Part shown: positions 15,702 through 24,021 of the stretch, piece by piece
Numbering within the stretch: position 1 is the stretch's first letter
How the letters are laid out: the number at the start of each line of letters is the position of its first letter
NCBI GenBank assembly: GCA_035646535.1
Contig: DASRPD010000064.1
Span: 1 to 30,664, forward strand
DNA length: 30,664 nt
Direction of reading: 5' to 3'
Source of the DNA: DASRPD01 sp035646535
GTDB lineage: Bacteria > Actinomycetota > Acidimicrobiia > IMCC26256 > JANYLB01
Translations under genes and position numbers: made by a program
The notes under the pieces: generated by a model
What the model saw: the letters and a program-made list of their open reading frames with translations, nothing else
Told to the model about the DNA's origin: nothing
Databases searched by the model: none

Positions 15702-17690
15702 TCAGATCAGCTCCACGTCGGTGAGCACCTCGACCATGGCCGCGCCCGGATGCGCCAGCGCGCGCGCCAGCGCGTCCTCGAGGTCGGACGCCTCGGTGAC
15801 TCGGATCCCCTCAGCGCCGCAGAGTCGGGCGTAGGCCGCGAAGTCGGGGTTGTGCAGCGACGTCTTCCACACCTCGAGCTCGCCGGCACGCTGCTCCTTG
15901 GAGATCTTGCCGAGCTCACCGTTGTTCAACAGGACGTGGGTGATACCCATGCCGTACTTCACTGCGGTGATCATCTCGGCGAGGTACTGGCCGAAGCCGC
16001 CGTCACCGGTGACGGCGACGATCGGCCGATCAGGAGCCGCGGCCCAGGCACCCATCGCGGCAGGGAACCCGAAGCCGATCGAGCCGAGGTAACCGGACAT
16101 GAGCACCGACTGGCGGGTGCATTCGAAGTACCGCCCGAACGAGTACGCGTGGTCGCCGACGTCGACGGTGATCACCGCGTCTTCGGGTACCACTCGGTTC
16201 ATCGCGTCGAACACCGCCGCGGAGCTGATGCCGCCACCGCGGTCGTCGGCAAGGCGGCGCCGCTTCTCGGCCCGCCAGATCTCCCACCGTTCGGCGACGT
16301 CGGCCCGCTGGTCGCTCGCCCCGGGTCGTTCGGGCAGTCGGGCCGCGAGCAGCCGGGCGGTGGCGCCGACGTGGCCGAGCACCGGGACGGTCACGGGATG
16401 GAACCGCCCGAGTGCCATCGGGTCGAAGTCGACCTGGATGATCGGCTTGTACGGCGCGATCCCGGTGTGGTTCGAGAACGAAGCGCCGAACACGGGGATC
16501 AGATCGGACTCGTTCATGAGCCAGCTCGCGACCGGAGTGCCGCTGCGGCCGAGCACCCCCGCGCCGAGGGGATGGCGGTCGGAGATCTGCCCCTTGGCCT
16601 TGAAGGTGGTGAGCACCGGGGCGTCGAGCGAGTCGGCCAGCGCGACCACGGTGTCCATGTCGAATCGCGCCCCGTGACCGACGATGACGATTGGGCGGCG
16701 GGCGGTAGCGATGAGCGCGAGTGCGTCGTCGACTACCGACTCGGGCGGGCGGATCTCATCGGGCGCGGTCCGGCCCGTGGGCCCCGACGGTCGCTCGTCG
16801 TCGCGTGCGGGTTGCTCCTGCACCTCGTCGGGGAACACGAGATGCGCGACGTCGCGACCCACGGTCGCGTTCTTCAACGCGAGCGTCATGAGCTCGGCGT
16901 GATCGGAGTCGGGCAACACCGTCGTGGAGTACCGGGCGACGTCCGCGAACGCGGCGGTGAGATCAACGTCTTGGAACGCGCCGCGACCCAACACCTTCGA
17001 CGGCACCTGGCCCGACAGGGCGAGCACCGGCGCGCGATCGGCCTTCGCGTCGTACAGCCCGCTGAGCAGGTTGGTGGAACCCGGACCGGCGATGGCGAAG
17101 CACGCCGCGGCGCGGCCGGTCAGCTTGCCGTAGGCCGACGCCGCGGCGCGGCCGGTCAGCTTGCCGTAGGCCGACGCCGCGAACGCGGCGGCACCCTCGT
17201 GGCGGATACCGATGAAGGTGAGGTTGCCGGCCTCTTCTTGGCGACGCATCGCGCCGGCGAAACCGAGGTTGGAGTGGCCGACCATCCCGAACACGTGGGT
17301 GACACCCCAGGCGACCATCGTCTCGACCATCACGTCGGAGACCGTGCGCTCGTGGGGAGTCTCAGGCTCGAGGCCCACGTACACCCCGTCGTCTCGAACC
17401 TCGACCGGGAAGCACGCGGGGGCGTCGGAGAAGCCGCCCGGAGGCCGGCCGGTGCGCGGGTCGTAGTCGTAGCCGTGCCACGGGCACCGCAGCAGACCCT
17501 TCTCGATCGAGCCCTCGCCGAGGGGACCACCCTGGTGCGGGCAGCGGTTGTCGAGCGCGCCGAACCTCCCGCCGACCCGGGCCAACACGAGGCTGCGATG
17601 CCCCGCGTGGACCGTGCGGACCCGACCGTCGGGCAGGTCACCGGCGTCGGCCACCCGGAACCATTCGAGCGCGGCTTCGTCGGCGCTCAC
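15702..17690 (-). CDS. Rieske-ThDP fusion enzyme with internal duplication
   Basis: 662 aa. Residues 1-110 form a Rieske [2Fe-2S] domain with ligands C50-x-H52 and C69-x2-H72. The rest is a pyruvate-oxidase/acetolactate-synthase-like ThDP enzyme: the catalytic glutamate E165 in IRHEGAAAF and the ThDP/Mg motif from GDGG at 562 to NN at 589-590. The usual sequence after the glutamate, ASAYGKLTGRAA, is present twice in tandem (172-183 and 184-195) because of an exact 36-bp duplication. Inserting 12 residues beside the active site may damage the enzyme. Start GTG overlaps the stop of the upstream Rieske-FMN gene (GTGA at 17687-17690), so the two act together. Substrate is unknown; a 2-oxo acid donating electrons through the Rieske centres is a reasonable inference. 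Confidence 0.82.
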   Translation of the reverse strand: MSADEAALEWFRVADAGDLPDGRVRTVHAGHRSLVLARVGGRFGALDNRCPHQGGPLGEGSIEKGLLRCPWHGYDYDPRTGRPPGGFSDAPACFPVEVRDDGVYVGLEPETPHERTVSDVMVETMVAWGVTHVFGMVGHSNLGFAGAMRRQEEAGNLTFIGIRHEGAAAFAASAYGKLTGRAAASAYGKLTGRAAACFAIAGPGSTNLLSGLYDAKADRAPVLALSGQVPSKVLGRGAFQDVDLTAAFADVARYSTTVLPDSDHAELMTLALKNATVGRDVAHLVFPDEVQEQPARDDERPSGPTGRTAPDEIRPPESVVDDALALIATARRPIVIVGHGARFDMDTVVALADSLDAPVLTTFKAKGQISDRHPLGAGVLGRSGTPVASWLMNESDLIPVFGASFSNHTGIAPYKPIIQVDFDPMALGRFHPVTVPVLGHVGATARLLAARLPERPGASDQRADVAERWEIWRAEKRRRLADDRGGGISSAAVFDAMNRVVPEDAVITVDVGDHAYSFGRYFECTRQSVLMSGYLGSIGFGFPAAMGAWAAAPDRPIVAVTGDGGFGQYLAEMITAVKYGMGITHVLLNNGELGKISKEQRAGELEVWKTSLHNPDFAAYARLCGAEGIRVTEASDLEDALARALAHPGAAMVEVLTDVELI
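17104..17175. repeat. Perfect 36-bp tandem duplication inside the ThDP gene
   Basis: Two adjacent exact copies (17104-17139 and 17140-17175), with identity running a few bases beyond each end. The unit is 12 codons long and keeps frame. No divergence is seen between the copies, so it is either recent or an assembly or sequencing artefact. Confidence 0.95.
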
Positions 17691-19293
17691 GCCACACCGC
17701 CGAAGGCGACGCCGGACAAGTCGGCCATGGCGCGGTCGAAGGTGGTGAGGTCATCCAGCGAGAGATCACGCAGGTGGTGGTGGCCGCACGCCCGCGCCAG
17801 GACCTGCTTCAGCGAAACCGACGCCCGCAGGAACCGGTCGAGGCGCTTCGATGCCTCGTCGACCGGCAGGCGCGCGCGGAGATGCGGTTGTTGGGTCGCA
17901 ATGCCGACGGGGCAGTTGTTCGTGTTGCACGCCCGCATGCCCAGACAGCCGATCGCCTGGATCGCCGAGTTCGCCACCGCCACGGCATCAGCGCCAAGAG
18001 CGAGGGCCTTGGCAAAGTCCGGCGCCTGGCGCAGCCCACCGGTCACGACGAGCGTGACGTCCCGTCGGCCCCGCCGGTCGAGGTGACGACGCGCCCGCGC
18101 CGGCGCGGGGATCGTCGGCACCGAGATGTTGTCGCGAAACAGCAAGGGTGCGGCGCCGGTGCCGCCACCGCGACCGTCGAGGATGATGTAGTCGACACCG
18201 ATCCGCAGCGCCGCGTCGATGTCGTCCTCCACGTGTTGGGCCGACAGCTTCACGCCGACTGGGATGCCACCCGATTCTTCGCGGACATGGTCAGCGAAGC
18301 GCGCGAAGTCGTCGACGGATTCCCAGTCGGGAAAGCGCGGCGGCGATACCGCCGCCGTTCCCTCCTCGAGACCACGGACCTCGGCAATCCGCCCGATGAC
18401 CTTGTGGCCGGGAAGGTGCCCACCGGTCCCGGTCTTCGCGCCCTGACCGAGCTTGAAGTGAAAGGCCTGCACCTTCGCCAGCACCGAGGAGTCCCAGCCG
18501 AAACGGGCGGAGGCGAGCTCGTAGAAGTAGCGGCTGCTCTCCGCCTGCTCCTCGGGGAGCAGCCGCCCTCACCCGAACAGATCCCGGTGCCCGCGAGCTC
18601 GGCCCCGCGGGCCAGCGCGGTCTTCGCCTCGAACGACAGCGCCCCGAAGCTCATGTCGGACACGAACAGCGGCATGTCGAGCCAGAGCGGCTTCTCGGCG
18701 TTCGGGCCGATGCAGACTTCGGTGCCGACGGGCTCGTCGTCGAGCAGGGGAAGGCGCGCGAGCTGCGCGGTGACGAACTGAATGTCGTCCCAGGTCGGTA
18801 GCTCCTCGCGCGACACGCCCATCGCGGCCATCGGACCGTGCATGCCGGTCTTGGAGAGACCGTTGGTTGCGAGCTCCTGGATGGAGTCGACGAAGGGTTC
18901 CTCGGGAACGAGGTGCGGGTCGGTGTAGTAGCCCTGGTACACGTCGGGGTCATAGGGCTGGGGATGTCGCATCTTGAAGTCGAGGACCTCGTCGCGGTCC
19001 ACCATCACGTCGTCGCCTTCGACGAAGCTCGAGAACTTCTCGAGCACCTCGGCGTTGTTGTACGCGCTCACCCTGGTATCGATCCGGTAGTCCCAGCCAT
19101 GCAGACCACAGAGCAGGTTGTCGTCCTGGACGCTTCCGTCACACAGCAGTGCCCCGCGGTGCAGGCAGCGCCCGTAGAGGACGGAAGGCTCGCTGCCTCG
19201 ACGGACGATGACGAGGTCGATCCCTTCGATGGTTGCGCCGACCGGTTCCCGGTCGGGCACCTCGCTCCACGTTCCGATCTTCACCGGCTGCAC
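17687..19293 (-). pseudogene. Frameshifted Rieske-glutamate-synthase-like FMN protein
   Basis: If the frame is repaired this encodes about 535 aa. Residues 1-105 are a Rieske domain (C43-x-H45, C62-x2-H65). From about 150 comes a glutamate-synthase alpha-like FMN barrel: MPLFVSDMSFGALS, SGEGG, KLGQGAKTGTGGHLPG, ILDGRGGGTGAAP. The [3Fe-4S] motif CLGMRACNTNNCPVGIATQ follows. The frame breaks near 18562 (about codon 243): after SGEGG the reading continues as LLPEEQAESSRYFYEL only if one base is added. No glutaminase domain is present, so it is not a complete GOGAT. Start GTG at 19293 has GGGGAG 5 nt upstream. It heads the operon with the Rieske-ThDP gene and diverges from the ABM gene. Real pseudogene versus sequencing error cannot be decided here. 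Confidence 0.8.
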
Positions 19294-19409
19294 ACGCGCT
19301 CCCCTCGAGGTTCCGCGGTCACACGGCGGACGCTCACTGTGCACCTCACGCCGTTCGGCGCGCAACACTGCCGGCGATAGCGTCGCGCCCGACCCAACGA
19401 GGAGCTCAC

Positions 19410-19727
19410 ATGCCCAGCACCAAGATCGTCGTCTCCGGTGAGATCCAGATCGATCCGGCGGATCACGACGCCGCGATCGCGCTCGTCGAACCGCTCGTCA
19501 CCGCGACCCGAGCCGAGGCCGGCTGCATCGAATACGACTTCTGGGTCGACCCCCGTGATCCAGGGCGGATCCGGGTGTTCGAGGAGTGGACATCGGACAA
19601 GCCGATCGAGGCCCACTCCGAGTCGGACCACTACATCCAGTTCCTCACCGCAATCGCCGGGATCCGGGTGAAGTCGGTCGAGCTGTGGCGTTTCGACGTC
19701 ACCTCGAAGTCCCCTCACTCGCCGTGA
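19410..19727 (+). CDS. ABM-family (quinol-type) monooxygenase
   Basis: 105 aa, the single-domain length of antibiotic-biosynthesis-monooxygenase (YgiN-like) proteins, which form ferredoxin-like dimers and act on quinols or polyketide intermediates without cofactor. Matching features are the AGCIEYDFWVDPRDPGRIRVFEEW core and the AHSESDHYIQF segment that usually contributes active-site histidines. The ATG at 19410 has GAGGAG 6 nt upstream. Its stop overlaps the next start as GTGA (19724-19727), so it is coupled to the hydrolase. It diverges from the Rieske-FMN gene with 116 nt between, which suggests shared regulation. Substrate unknown. Confidence 0.82.
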   Translation: MPSTKIVVSGEIQIDPADHDAAIALVEPLVTATRAEAGCIEYDFWVDPRDPGRIRVFEEWTSDKPIEAHSESDHYIQFLTAIAGIRVKSVELWRFDVTSKSPHSP

Positions 19728-20626
19728 TCGGAGCCCTCCCGACGGCCCCGGATTGGTTCCGAGCCGCGCTCGGCGTTCCGTTCACCGATCACGAGGTCTC
19801 GGTCGGCGGTGGATCGATCCATTTCCTGGCGTGGGGCGAGCCGGGCGGCCGAGGTCTCGTCTTCGTGCACGGCGGTGGTGCGCACGCCCACTGGTGGACC
19901 CACGTTGCGGCGACCTTTGCACCCCACTTCCGGGTGCTCGCACTGGACCTCTCCGGCCACGGTGACAGCACGCATCGGCCCGAGTACGCACTCGAGCAAT
20001 GGACCGACGAGGTGATGGCCGTGGCCGAAGACGGCGGCATCTCGGGCCGACCGGTCGTGGTCGGCCACAGCATGGGCGGCTTCGTGACGATCGCGACCGC
20101 GGCGCGCCATTCCGACAAGCTCTCGGGGGTGATCGTGTGCGACTCGCCCGTCACCCAGCCGGACCCGGAGATCGGCGCGTACTACTTGCGTGAGGCGTTC
20201 GGTCGCCCGCGCACCTACCCGAGCGTCGACGACGCAGTCGCGCGCTTCCGCACCGTCCCGGAACAGCCGCACTACCTCGACTACGTGATCGACCACGTCG
20301 CGCGTCGCTCGGTGCGCCCGGTCGACGACGGCTGGCAGTGGAAGTTCGACCGGCGGATCTTCGAGCAGTTCGGCGCGGGCCTGCGCTCGATCGCTCTGCC
20401 CTATCTCCAGGACGTCGCCTGTCGGCTCGCGCTCCTGCGCTCGCAGTTCGGATTGGTCACCGACGACATCGGCTCTTCGATGTACGACATGCTTGGCCGG
20501 GTCACACCCATCATCGAGATCCCCGAGGCCGGCCACCACGCCATGCTCGACCAGCCGCTCATCCTCCTCACCGCCATCCGCACCCTCCTCGCCGACTGGG
20601 ACCACTCCGAAGCCCACCACCGTTGA
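19724..20626 (+). CDS. Alpha/beta hydrolase
   Basis: 300 aa starting at a GTG that overlaps the preceding stop. The fold signs are clear: VFVHGGGAHAHWW (oxyanion-hole region, about 47-58), the LALDLSGHGDST turn, the nucleophile elbow VGHSMGG with S116, and a C-terminal IPEAGHHAMLDQP carrying the catalytic histidine. No signal peptide is present, so it should act in the cytoplasm. An esterase, C-C hydrolase or lactonase role is possible. The coupled ABM gene hints at turnover of an aromatic or polyketide-like compound, which is inference. An upstream ATG at 19586 would read through the ABM gene and is rejected. Confidence 0.85.
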   Translation: MIGALPTAPDWFRAALGVPFTDHEVSVGGGSIHFLAWGEPGGRGLVFVHGGGAHAHWWTHVAATFAPHFRVLALDLSGHGDSTHRPEYALEQWTDEVMAVAEDGGISGRPVVVGHSMGGFVTIATAARHSDKLSGVIVCDSPVTQPDPEIGAYYLREAFGRPRTYPSVDDAVARFRTVPEQPHYLDYVIDHVARRSVRPVDDGWQWKFDRRIFEQFGAGLRSIALPYLQDVACRLALLRSQFGLVTDDIGSSMYDMLGRVTPIIEIPEAGHHAMLDQPLILLTAIRTLLADWDHSEAHHR

Positions 20627-20660
20627 CCCTCTCCCTGCCCCGACGCCTCCCCTCCCTGCT

Positions 20661-20770
20661 CCAGGTTCGGTCACTCGACGCGCACGATGAGCGTGCAGTG
20701 ACCAAACCCGCGCAATGGTCACCCAGGTTCGGTCACTCGACGCGCACTATGAGCGCCGAATGACCGAACC
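20661..20770. repeat. Two 45-bp imperfect palindromes in direct repeat
   Basis: Copies at 20664-20708 and 20726-20770 share a 32-nt left part (20661-20692 and 20723-20754) with one mismatch, at a 62-bp period. Each copy is itself a long imperfect palindrome: the second pairs GGTTCGGTCA with TGACCGAACC, then TCG/CGA, CGC/GCG and CA/TG, with single symmetric mismatches between blocks and a 3-base centre. The right arm of the second contains the proposed ATG of the GNAT gene. It could be a tandem operator, a translation-blocking hairpin or members of an intergenic repeat family. Confidence 0.85.
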
Positions 20771-21377
20771 GAGCCCGGAACACCCACCGATCGCGGCACC
20801 GCTCGGAAGCGTGACGACCGCTCGCCTCGACCTGCGCCCGCTGCGCGCCGAGCACCGCAGCGGTTTGGCTCCGGTGTTTGCCAAGCCGGAGGTCTGGCAG
20901 TACCCGCTCGGACGAGGATTCACTCGGAGTGAGACCGAGGCGTTCCTGGACCGTCAGGTCCACTCGTGGGCCACGCGCGGGTTCGGGCTCTGGCTCGCGG
21001 TCGAACGATCAACCAATCGCGCCGTCGGATTCGTGGGACTTTCGGTCCCCACGTTCCTGGCCGAGATCCTCCCGGCAGTCGAGGTCGGCTGGCGGCTCGA
21101 CCCGGACGCCTGGGGCAAGGGCTACGCGACCGAGGGCGCGCGAGCCGCGCTCGATGAGGCGTTCACCACGCTCGGGCTTGCCGAGGTGTGCAGCATCGTC
21201 CAGACCGAGAACATCGCCTCGATGCGTGTCGCCGAACGAGCAGGACTGCGGCAGGTGCGCACGGTCGAAGTCGCCGCCACCGAACAGCGCGGCGCCCTCG
21301 AAGCGGTGCTCCTCGCGATCACCCGCGACGAATGGGTACGCGCCTCACAGCACCCCACGGTCAGACCCAGGGAGTGA
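20760..21377 (+). CDS. GNAT-family N-acetyltransferase (RimJ/RimL-like)
   Basis: 205 aa. The start TARLDLRPLRAEH, the central EVGWRLDPDAWGKGYATEGARAAL (acetyl-CoA pyrophosphate loop) and VCSIVQTENIASMRVAERAGL are typical of the RimJ/RimL-type branch that acetylates N-terminal or small-molecule amines. The ATG at 20760 lies within the right arm of a palindromic repeat and has only a weak GAG upstream. GTG at 20811 is an alternative that would leave the whole repeat untranslated, and ATG at 20715 would translate part of it. The 3' end overlaps the convergent methionine aminopeptidase gene by 17 nt. Substrate cannot be predicted. Confidence 0.85.
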   Translation: MTEPSPEHPPIAAPLGSVTTARLDLRPLRAEHRSGLAPVFAKPEVWQYPLGRGFTRSETEAFLDRQVHSWATRGFGLWLAVERSTNRAVGFVGLSVPTFLAEILPAVEVGWRLDPDAWGKGYATEGARAALDEAFTTLGLAEVCSIVQTENIASMRVAERAGLRQVRTVEVAATEQRGALEAVLLAITRDEWVRASQHPTVRPRE

Positions 21378-22317
21378 GGATCTCGGCGCCGTCGTCGGTC
21401 ACGAGCACGGTCTGTTCGAACTGCGCAGTGCGGGCACCGTCCGCGGTGACGGCCGTCCAGCCATCCTCCCAGATCCGCTCCCGGATCGCGCCCATCGTGA
21501 TCATCGGCTCGATCGTGAAGACCATGCCCGGCTCCATGATCTGTGACGCCCGCGGCTCCCGGTAGTGCGGCACCGACGGCCCGGTGTGAAACTGCTCGCC
21601 GATCCCGTGGCCGACGAACGTGCGAACCACCCCGAGTCCGTGCTGGGTCGCGTGCTCCTCGATCGCGGTGCCGATATCGAACAGCGGACGGCCCGGCTGG
21701 ACGGCGGCGATGCCGAGCTCGAGGCACTCGCGCGTCCGCTCGATCAGCGAGCGCGACACGGGGTCCACGTCCCCCACACCGAACGTCCGGCTCGTGTCAC
21801 CGTGCACGCCGTCGAGATAGATCGTGACGTCAACGTTGACGATGTCACCGCCTTCGAGCGGTCGATCGTCGGGGATGCCGTGACAGATCACCTCGTTGAT
21901 CGACGTGCACACCGACTTCGGGAATCCTCGGTAGTGCAGCGGACTCGGGTAGCCACCCTCGGCGAGGTAGGCCTCGTGGCTGATCCGGTCGAGCTCGTCG
22001 GTCGTGACGCCCACGTCGACGGCTGCACCGACCTCGGCCAGGACCCGGGCGGCTGCGCCACCCGCTCGGCGAAGCCGTGCGATGACCTCGGGTGGCTTGA
22101 CCGGTGGCTCGGGCCACTCCTTCGGCTCGGTATCGCCGGCGTAGTCGGGTCGGGGTATCGAGTCCGGCACCGTGCGTTCGGGCGACACGGCGCCGGGCCG
22201 AAGTCGACGCTCCGGCGCACCGTGGCACCGCTTGAACTTACGGCCGCTCAGACACCAGCACGGATCGTTCGACCGGAGCCGCTTGGCTGTCTCCGGCAGG
22301 TTGCTCCCGCCCTTCAC
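21361..22317 (-). CDS. map: Type I methionine aminopeptidase with SEC-C zinc motif
   Basis: 318 aa from a GTG start. It removes the initiator methionine from nascent proteins. An N-terminal SEC-C type zinc motif (C20, C22, C31, H32 in DPCWCLSGRKFKRCHG) is thought to help ribosome association in this subclass. The metalloprotease core shows the metal ligands in order: the two aspartates in VNVDVTIYLDGVHGDTSRT, the histidine in FVGHGIGEQFH, the glutamate in FTIEPM and the final glutamate in AQFEQTVLVTDD. Residues 30-75 are a Pro-rich linker. No strong ribosome site is evident. The gene ends on the opposite strand inside the last codons of the acetyltransferase. Confidence 0.93.
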   Translation of the reverse strand: MKGGSNLPETAKRLRSNDPCWCLSGRKFKRCHGAPERRLRPGAVSPERTVPDSIPRPDYAGDTEPKEWPEPPVKPPEVIARLRRAGGAAARVLAEVGAAVDVGVTTDELDRISHEAYLAEGGYPSPLHYRGFPKSVCTSINEVICHGIPDDRPLEGGDIVNVDVTIYLDGVHGDTSRTFGVGDVDPVSRSLIERTRECLELGIAAVQPGRPLFDIGTAIEEHATQHGLGVVRTFVGHGIGEQFHTGPSVPHYREPRASQIMEPGMVFTIEPMITMGAIRERIWEDGWTAVTADGARTAQFEQTVLVTDDGAEILTPWV

Positions 22318-22387
22318 CGCTGTCGCCCCGCGTCCATCAAGCCAGGCTACCGAGCCCGAACGTCGAGGGGACGCGCGCCAGTCGGGA

Positions 22388-23710
22388 TCAGACCGGTGCC
22401 GATCTGCAGACGTCGAGGAGGTTCTCGACCCAATCCTTCGGCGCGCGCCTGTAGTAGGTGCCGTCCGAGCACGTGAGCGCGGGGTTCACCTCGCCGAAGA
22501 GTCCTTGCTGCGACTCCCAGCCCGGCACCGACCAGACGTGAGTCATCCACTGCGTCTGCTTCATCATCGTGCCGCCGACCTGATCGCACTGGGCCTTGGT
22601 GGCCTCCCCGTCGGCGCCGAACGGACTGTCGACACCCTCGGGGGTGAACTTCAAGCAGAGTTGGTTGTGGATGTGCCAGACGTCGTTCGGCCCCGCGAAG
22701 CCCTCCGGCTCGGTCTTGCTCATCGAGTAGTACATGAAGCCGGCCACGAGCGAGTCGGGATCGGTGCCGTCGTAGATGATCCCGAGCGGATGACGCAGGT
22801 CGTTCTCGTCGACCACACCGTCGACGTTCAACGCGGGCCCGCTCGTCGTCGTGTAGTGCGCGCCGAGTCCCGGACCGTACGGCCCGGCCCGCGTGTATCC
22901 CGCGGCCATTGCCGATGCGACTGTCGGGTACTGCGCCGCGACCTCCGCAGTGATCGCGATCTGTCGCGCGAGCTGCTGGCGGGTTGCGGTGTCGAGCGGC
23001 TCCTCCGGCCCGATCGCGTCGTGATGGCCGTTGCTCAGCCCGCTGAGCCCCTTGTCGTCGACCGTCTCGGCCGAGTGGTCATCAGAGTGCCCGGCCGCAG
23101 CGGACTCGCCGTGGTCATGGCCGTTGGCCGAGGTGCCCCCGGCGACCGCCGGGGTGAAGAACCAGGCCGTGAGCGCGACGACGAGAACTCCGACGAAGCC
23201 CGCGGTGCCGACGCCGACGCCGCGGCTGACAGGGCGCCGCGCCGCGCCGCGTGCGAAGAGCGCGAGGCAGACGAGCACCACGGCGATCTCGAACCCGGCG
23301 GCCAGCCCGTCCGCCCAACCCCAGGCCTCGGGGGTGCCGTCGCCGCCGATCGTAATCCCCGCGGTGCGCGAGACGAGCCACACCCCGAGCACCGCGGCGT
23401 TGATGACGACGGCCGAGAGCGCAACCGCGCGCGACGGTCGCAGCACGATCAGCGCCGCGAGCGCGATCTGCGTCCACCCGATCACCGCGAAGAAGAGGCC
23501 ATGGGTCCACGAGACGCCCGCGTGCTCGCCCATGGACGCGAAGTGGATCGCCGCCGCGCCGAGGAGCAGCGCAGCCACCGACCACTGCACGACCCGGCCG
23601 AGCGCAACCACCCGGCTCCGCGCGTCCGGCGAGATCTCGGCTGCGGGTGTGGAACGGCCCGCGTGGTCGGAGCCGTCGGGCGGCGAGACTCGATCGAGAA
23701 CGTCGGTCAC
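22388..23710 (-). CDS. Membrane protein with His-rich linker and unknown C-terminal domain
   Basis: 440 aa from a GTG with GGGGGA close upstream. Five hydrophobic helices are visible (approximately 40-60, 70-90, 95-115, 130-148 and 158-180). They are followed by a histidine/aspartate-rich stretch (NGHDHGESAAAGHSDDHS, then SNGHHDA) that could bind metal. The region from about 230 to 440 is a soluble domain with conserved-looking blocks (AAGYTRAGPYGPGLGAHY, WHIHNQLCLKF, WMTHVWSVPGWES) and four or so cysteines, probably outside the cell. I do not recognise the family. A metal-related role is inference from the histidines. An in-frame upstream ATG at 24025 would cross the tRNA-like remnant and is rejected. 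Confidence 0.75.
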   Translation of the reverse strand: MTDVLDRVSPPDGSDHAGRSTPAAEISPDARSRVVALGRVVQWSVAALLLGAAAIHFASMGEHAGVSWTHGLFFAVIGWTQIALAALIVLRPSRAVALSAVVINAAVLGVWLVSRTAGITIGGDGTPEAWGWADGLAAGFEIAVVLVCLALFARGAARRPVSRGVGVGTAGFVGVLVVALTAWFFTPAVAGGTSANGHDHGESAAAGHSDDHSAETVDDKGLSGLSNGHHDAIGPEEPLDTATRQQLARQIAITAEVAAQYPTVASAMAAGYTRAGPYGPGLGAHYTTTSGPALNVDGVVDENDLRHPLGIIYDGTDPDSLVAGFMYYSMSKTEPEGFAGPNDVWHIHNQLCLKFTPEGVDSPFGADGEATKAQCDQVGGTMMKQTQWMTHVWSVPGWESQQGLFGEVNPALTCSDGTYYRRAPKDWVENLLDVCRSAPV

Positions 23711-24021
23711 GGATCCCCCAGATGCTGATCGTTCGGCGCAGCGTAAGCTACCCGCTCTCCCGAGTCCACGACGGTGGCTCGCCGATGAGGGTGCGCGGCG
23801 ACCAACCGGCCCCGACGTATTCGCATGAACACTGAAGTCGAGGAAGAGACATAGCGTTCGTGGTGCGGAAGGGATCGGACCTTCGACCGAGAGATCATGA
23901 GCGGCAGGTAGGACCTCTCTCCTGCTCGCGCGTGTGCGCCACCGTTGCTGCATGAGCACATGCGCGTACCCATCGTGCACGTGAAACCGGTGATTTCGCG
24001 CAACTCGGTGACAAACCGGTG
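23711..24021. other. Gene-free interval containing the left tRNA-like remnant
   Basis: No supportable gene. The main content is the tRNA 3'-half remnant at 23861-23902 (separate entry), which marks the probable junction between chromosome and island. The rest shows no clear promoter or terminator that I can support. Confidence 0.6.
23861..23902 (-). other. Degenerate tRNA(CAU) 3' half, probable old attachment site
   Basis: On the minus strand this reads from an anticodon loop CTCATGA through a T arm (GAAGG-TCCGATC-CCTTC) to an acceptor-like end. There is no 5' half, so it is not a working tRNA. The core 23866-23902 matches 26202-26238 at 34 of 37 positions. A T-loop base is changed (TCC for TTC) and the acceptor end is altered, so it looks older than the other copy. 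Such 3'-half copies are classic attachment-site remnants of tyrosine-integrase elements. Confidence 0.75.

Noticed and set aside
15351..18086. A 911-codon open frame on the plus strand
   Set aside because: Antisense to the Rieske-ThDP and Rieske-FMN genes, which have clear motifs; the plus-strand product has none.
23861..23902. Could this be a functional tRNA?
   Set aside because: No 5' half, no D arm and no partner for the acceptor strand; the T loop is altered. Kept only as an attachment-site remnant.
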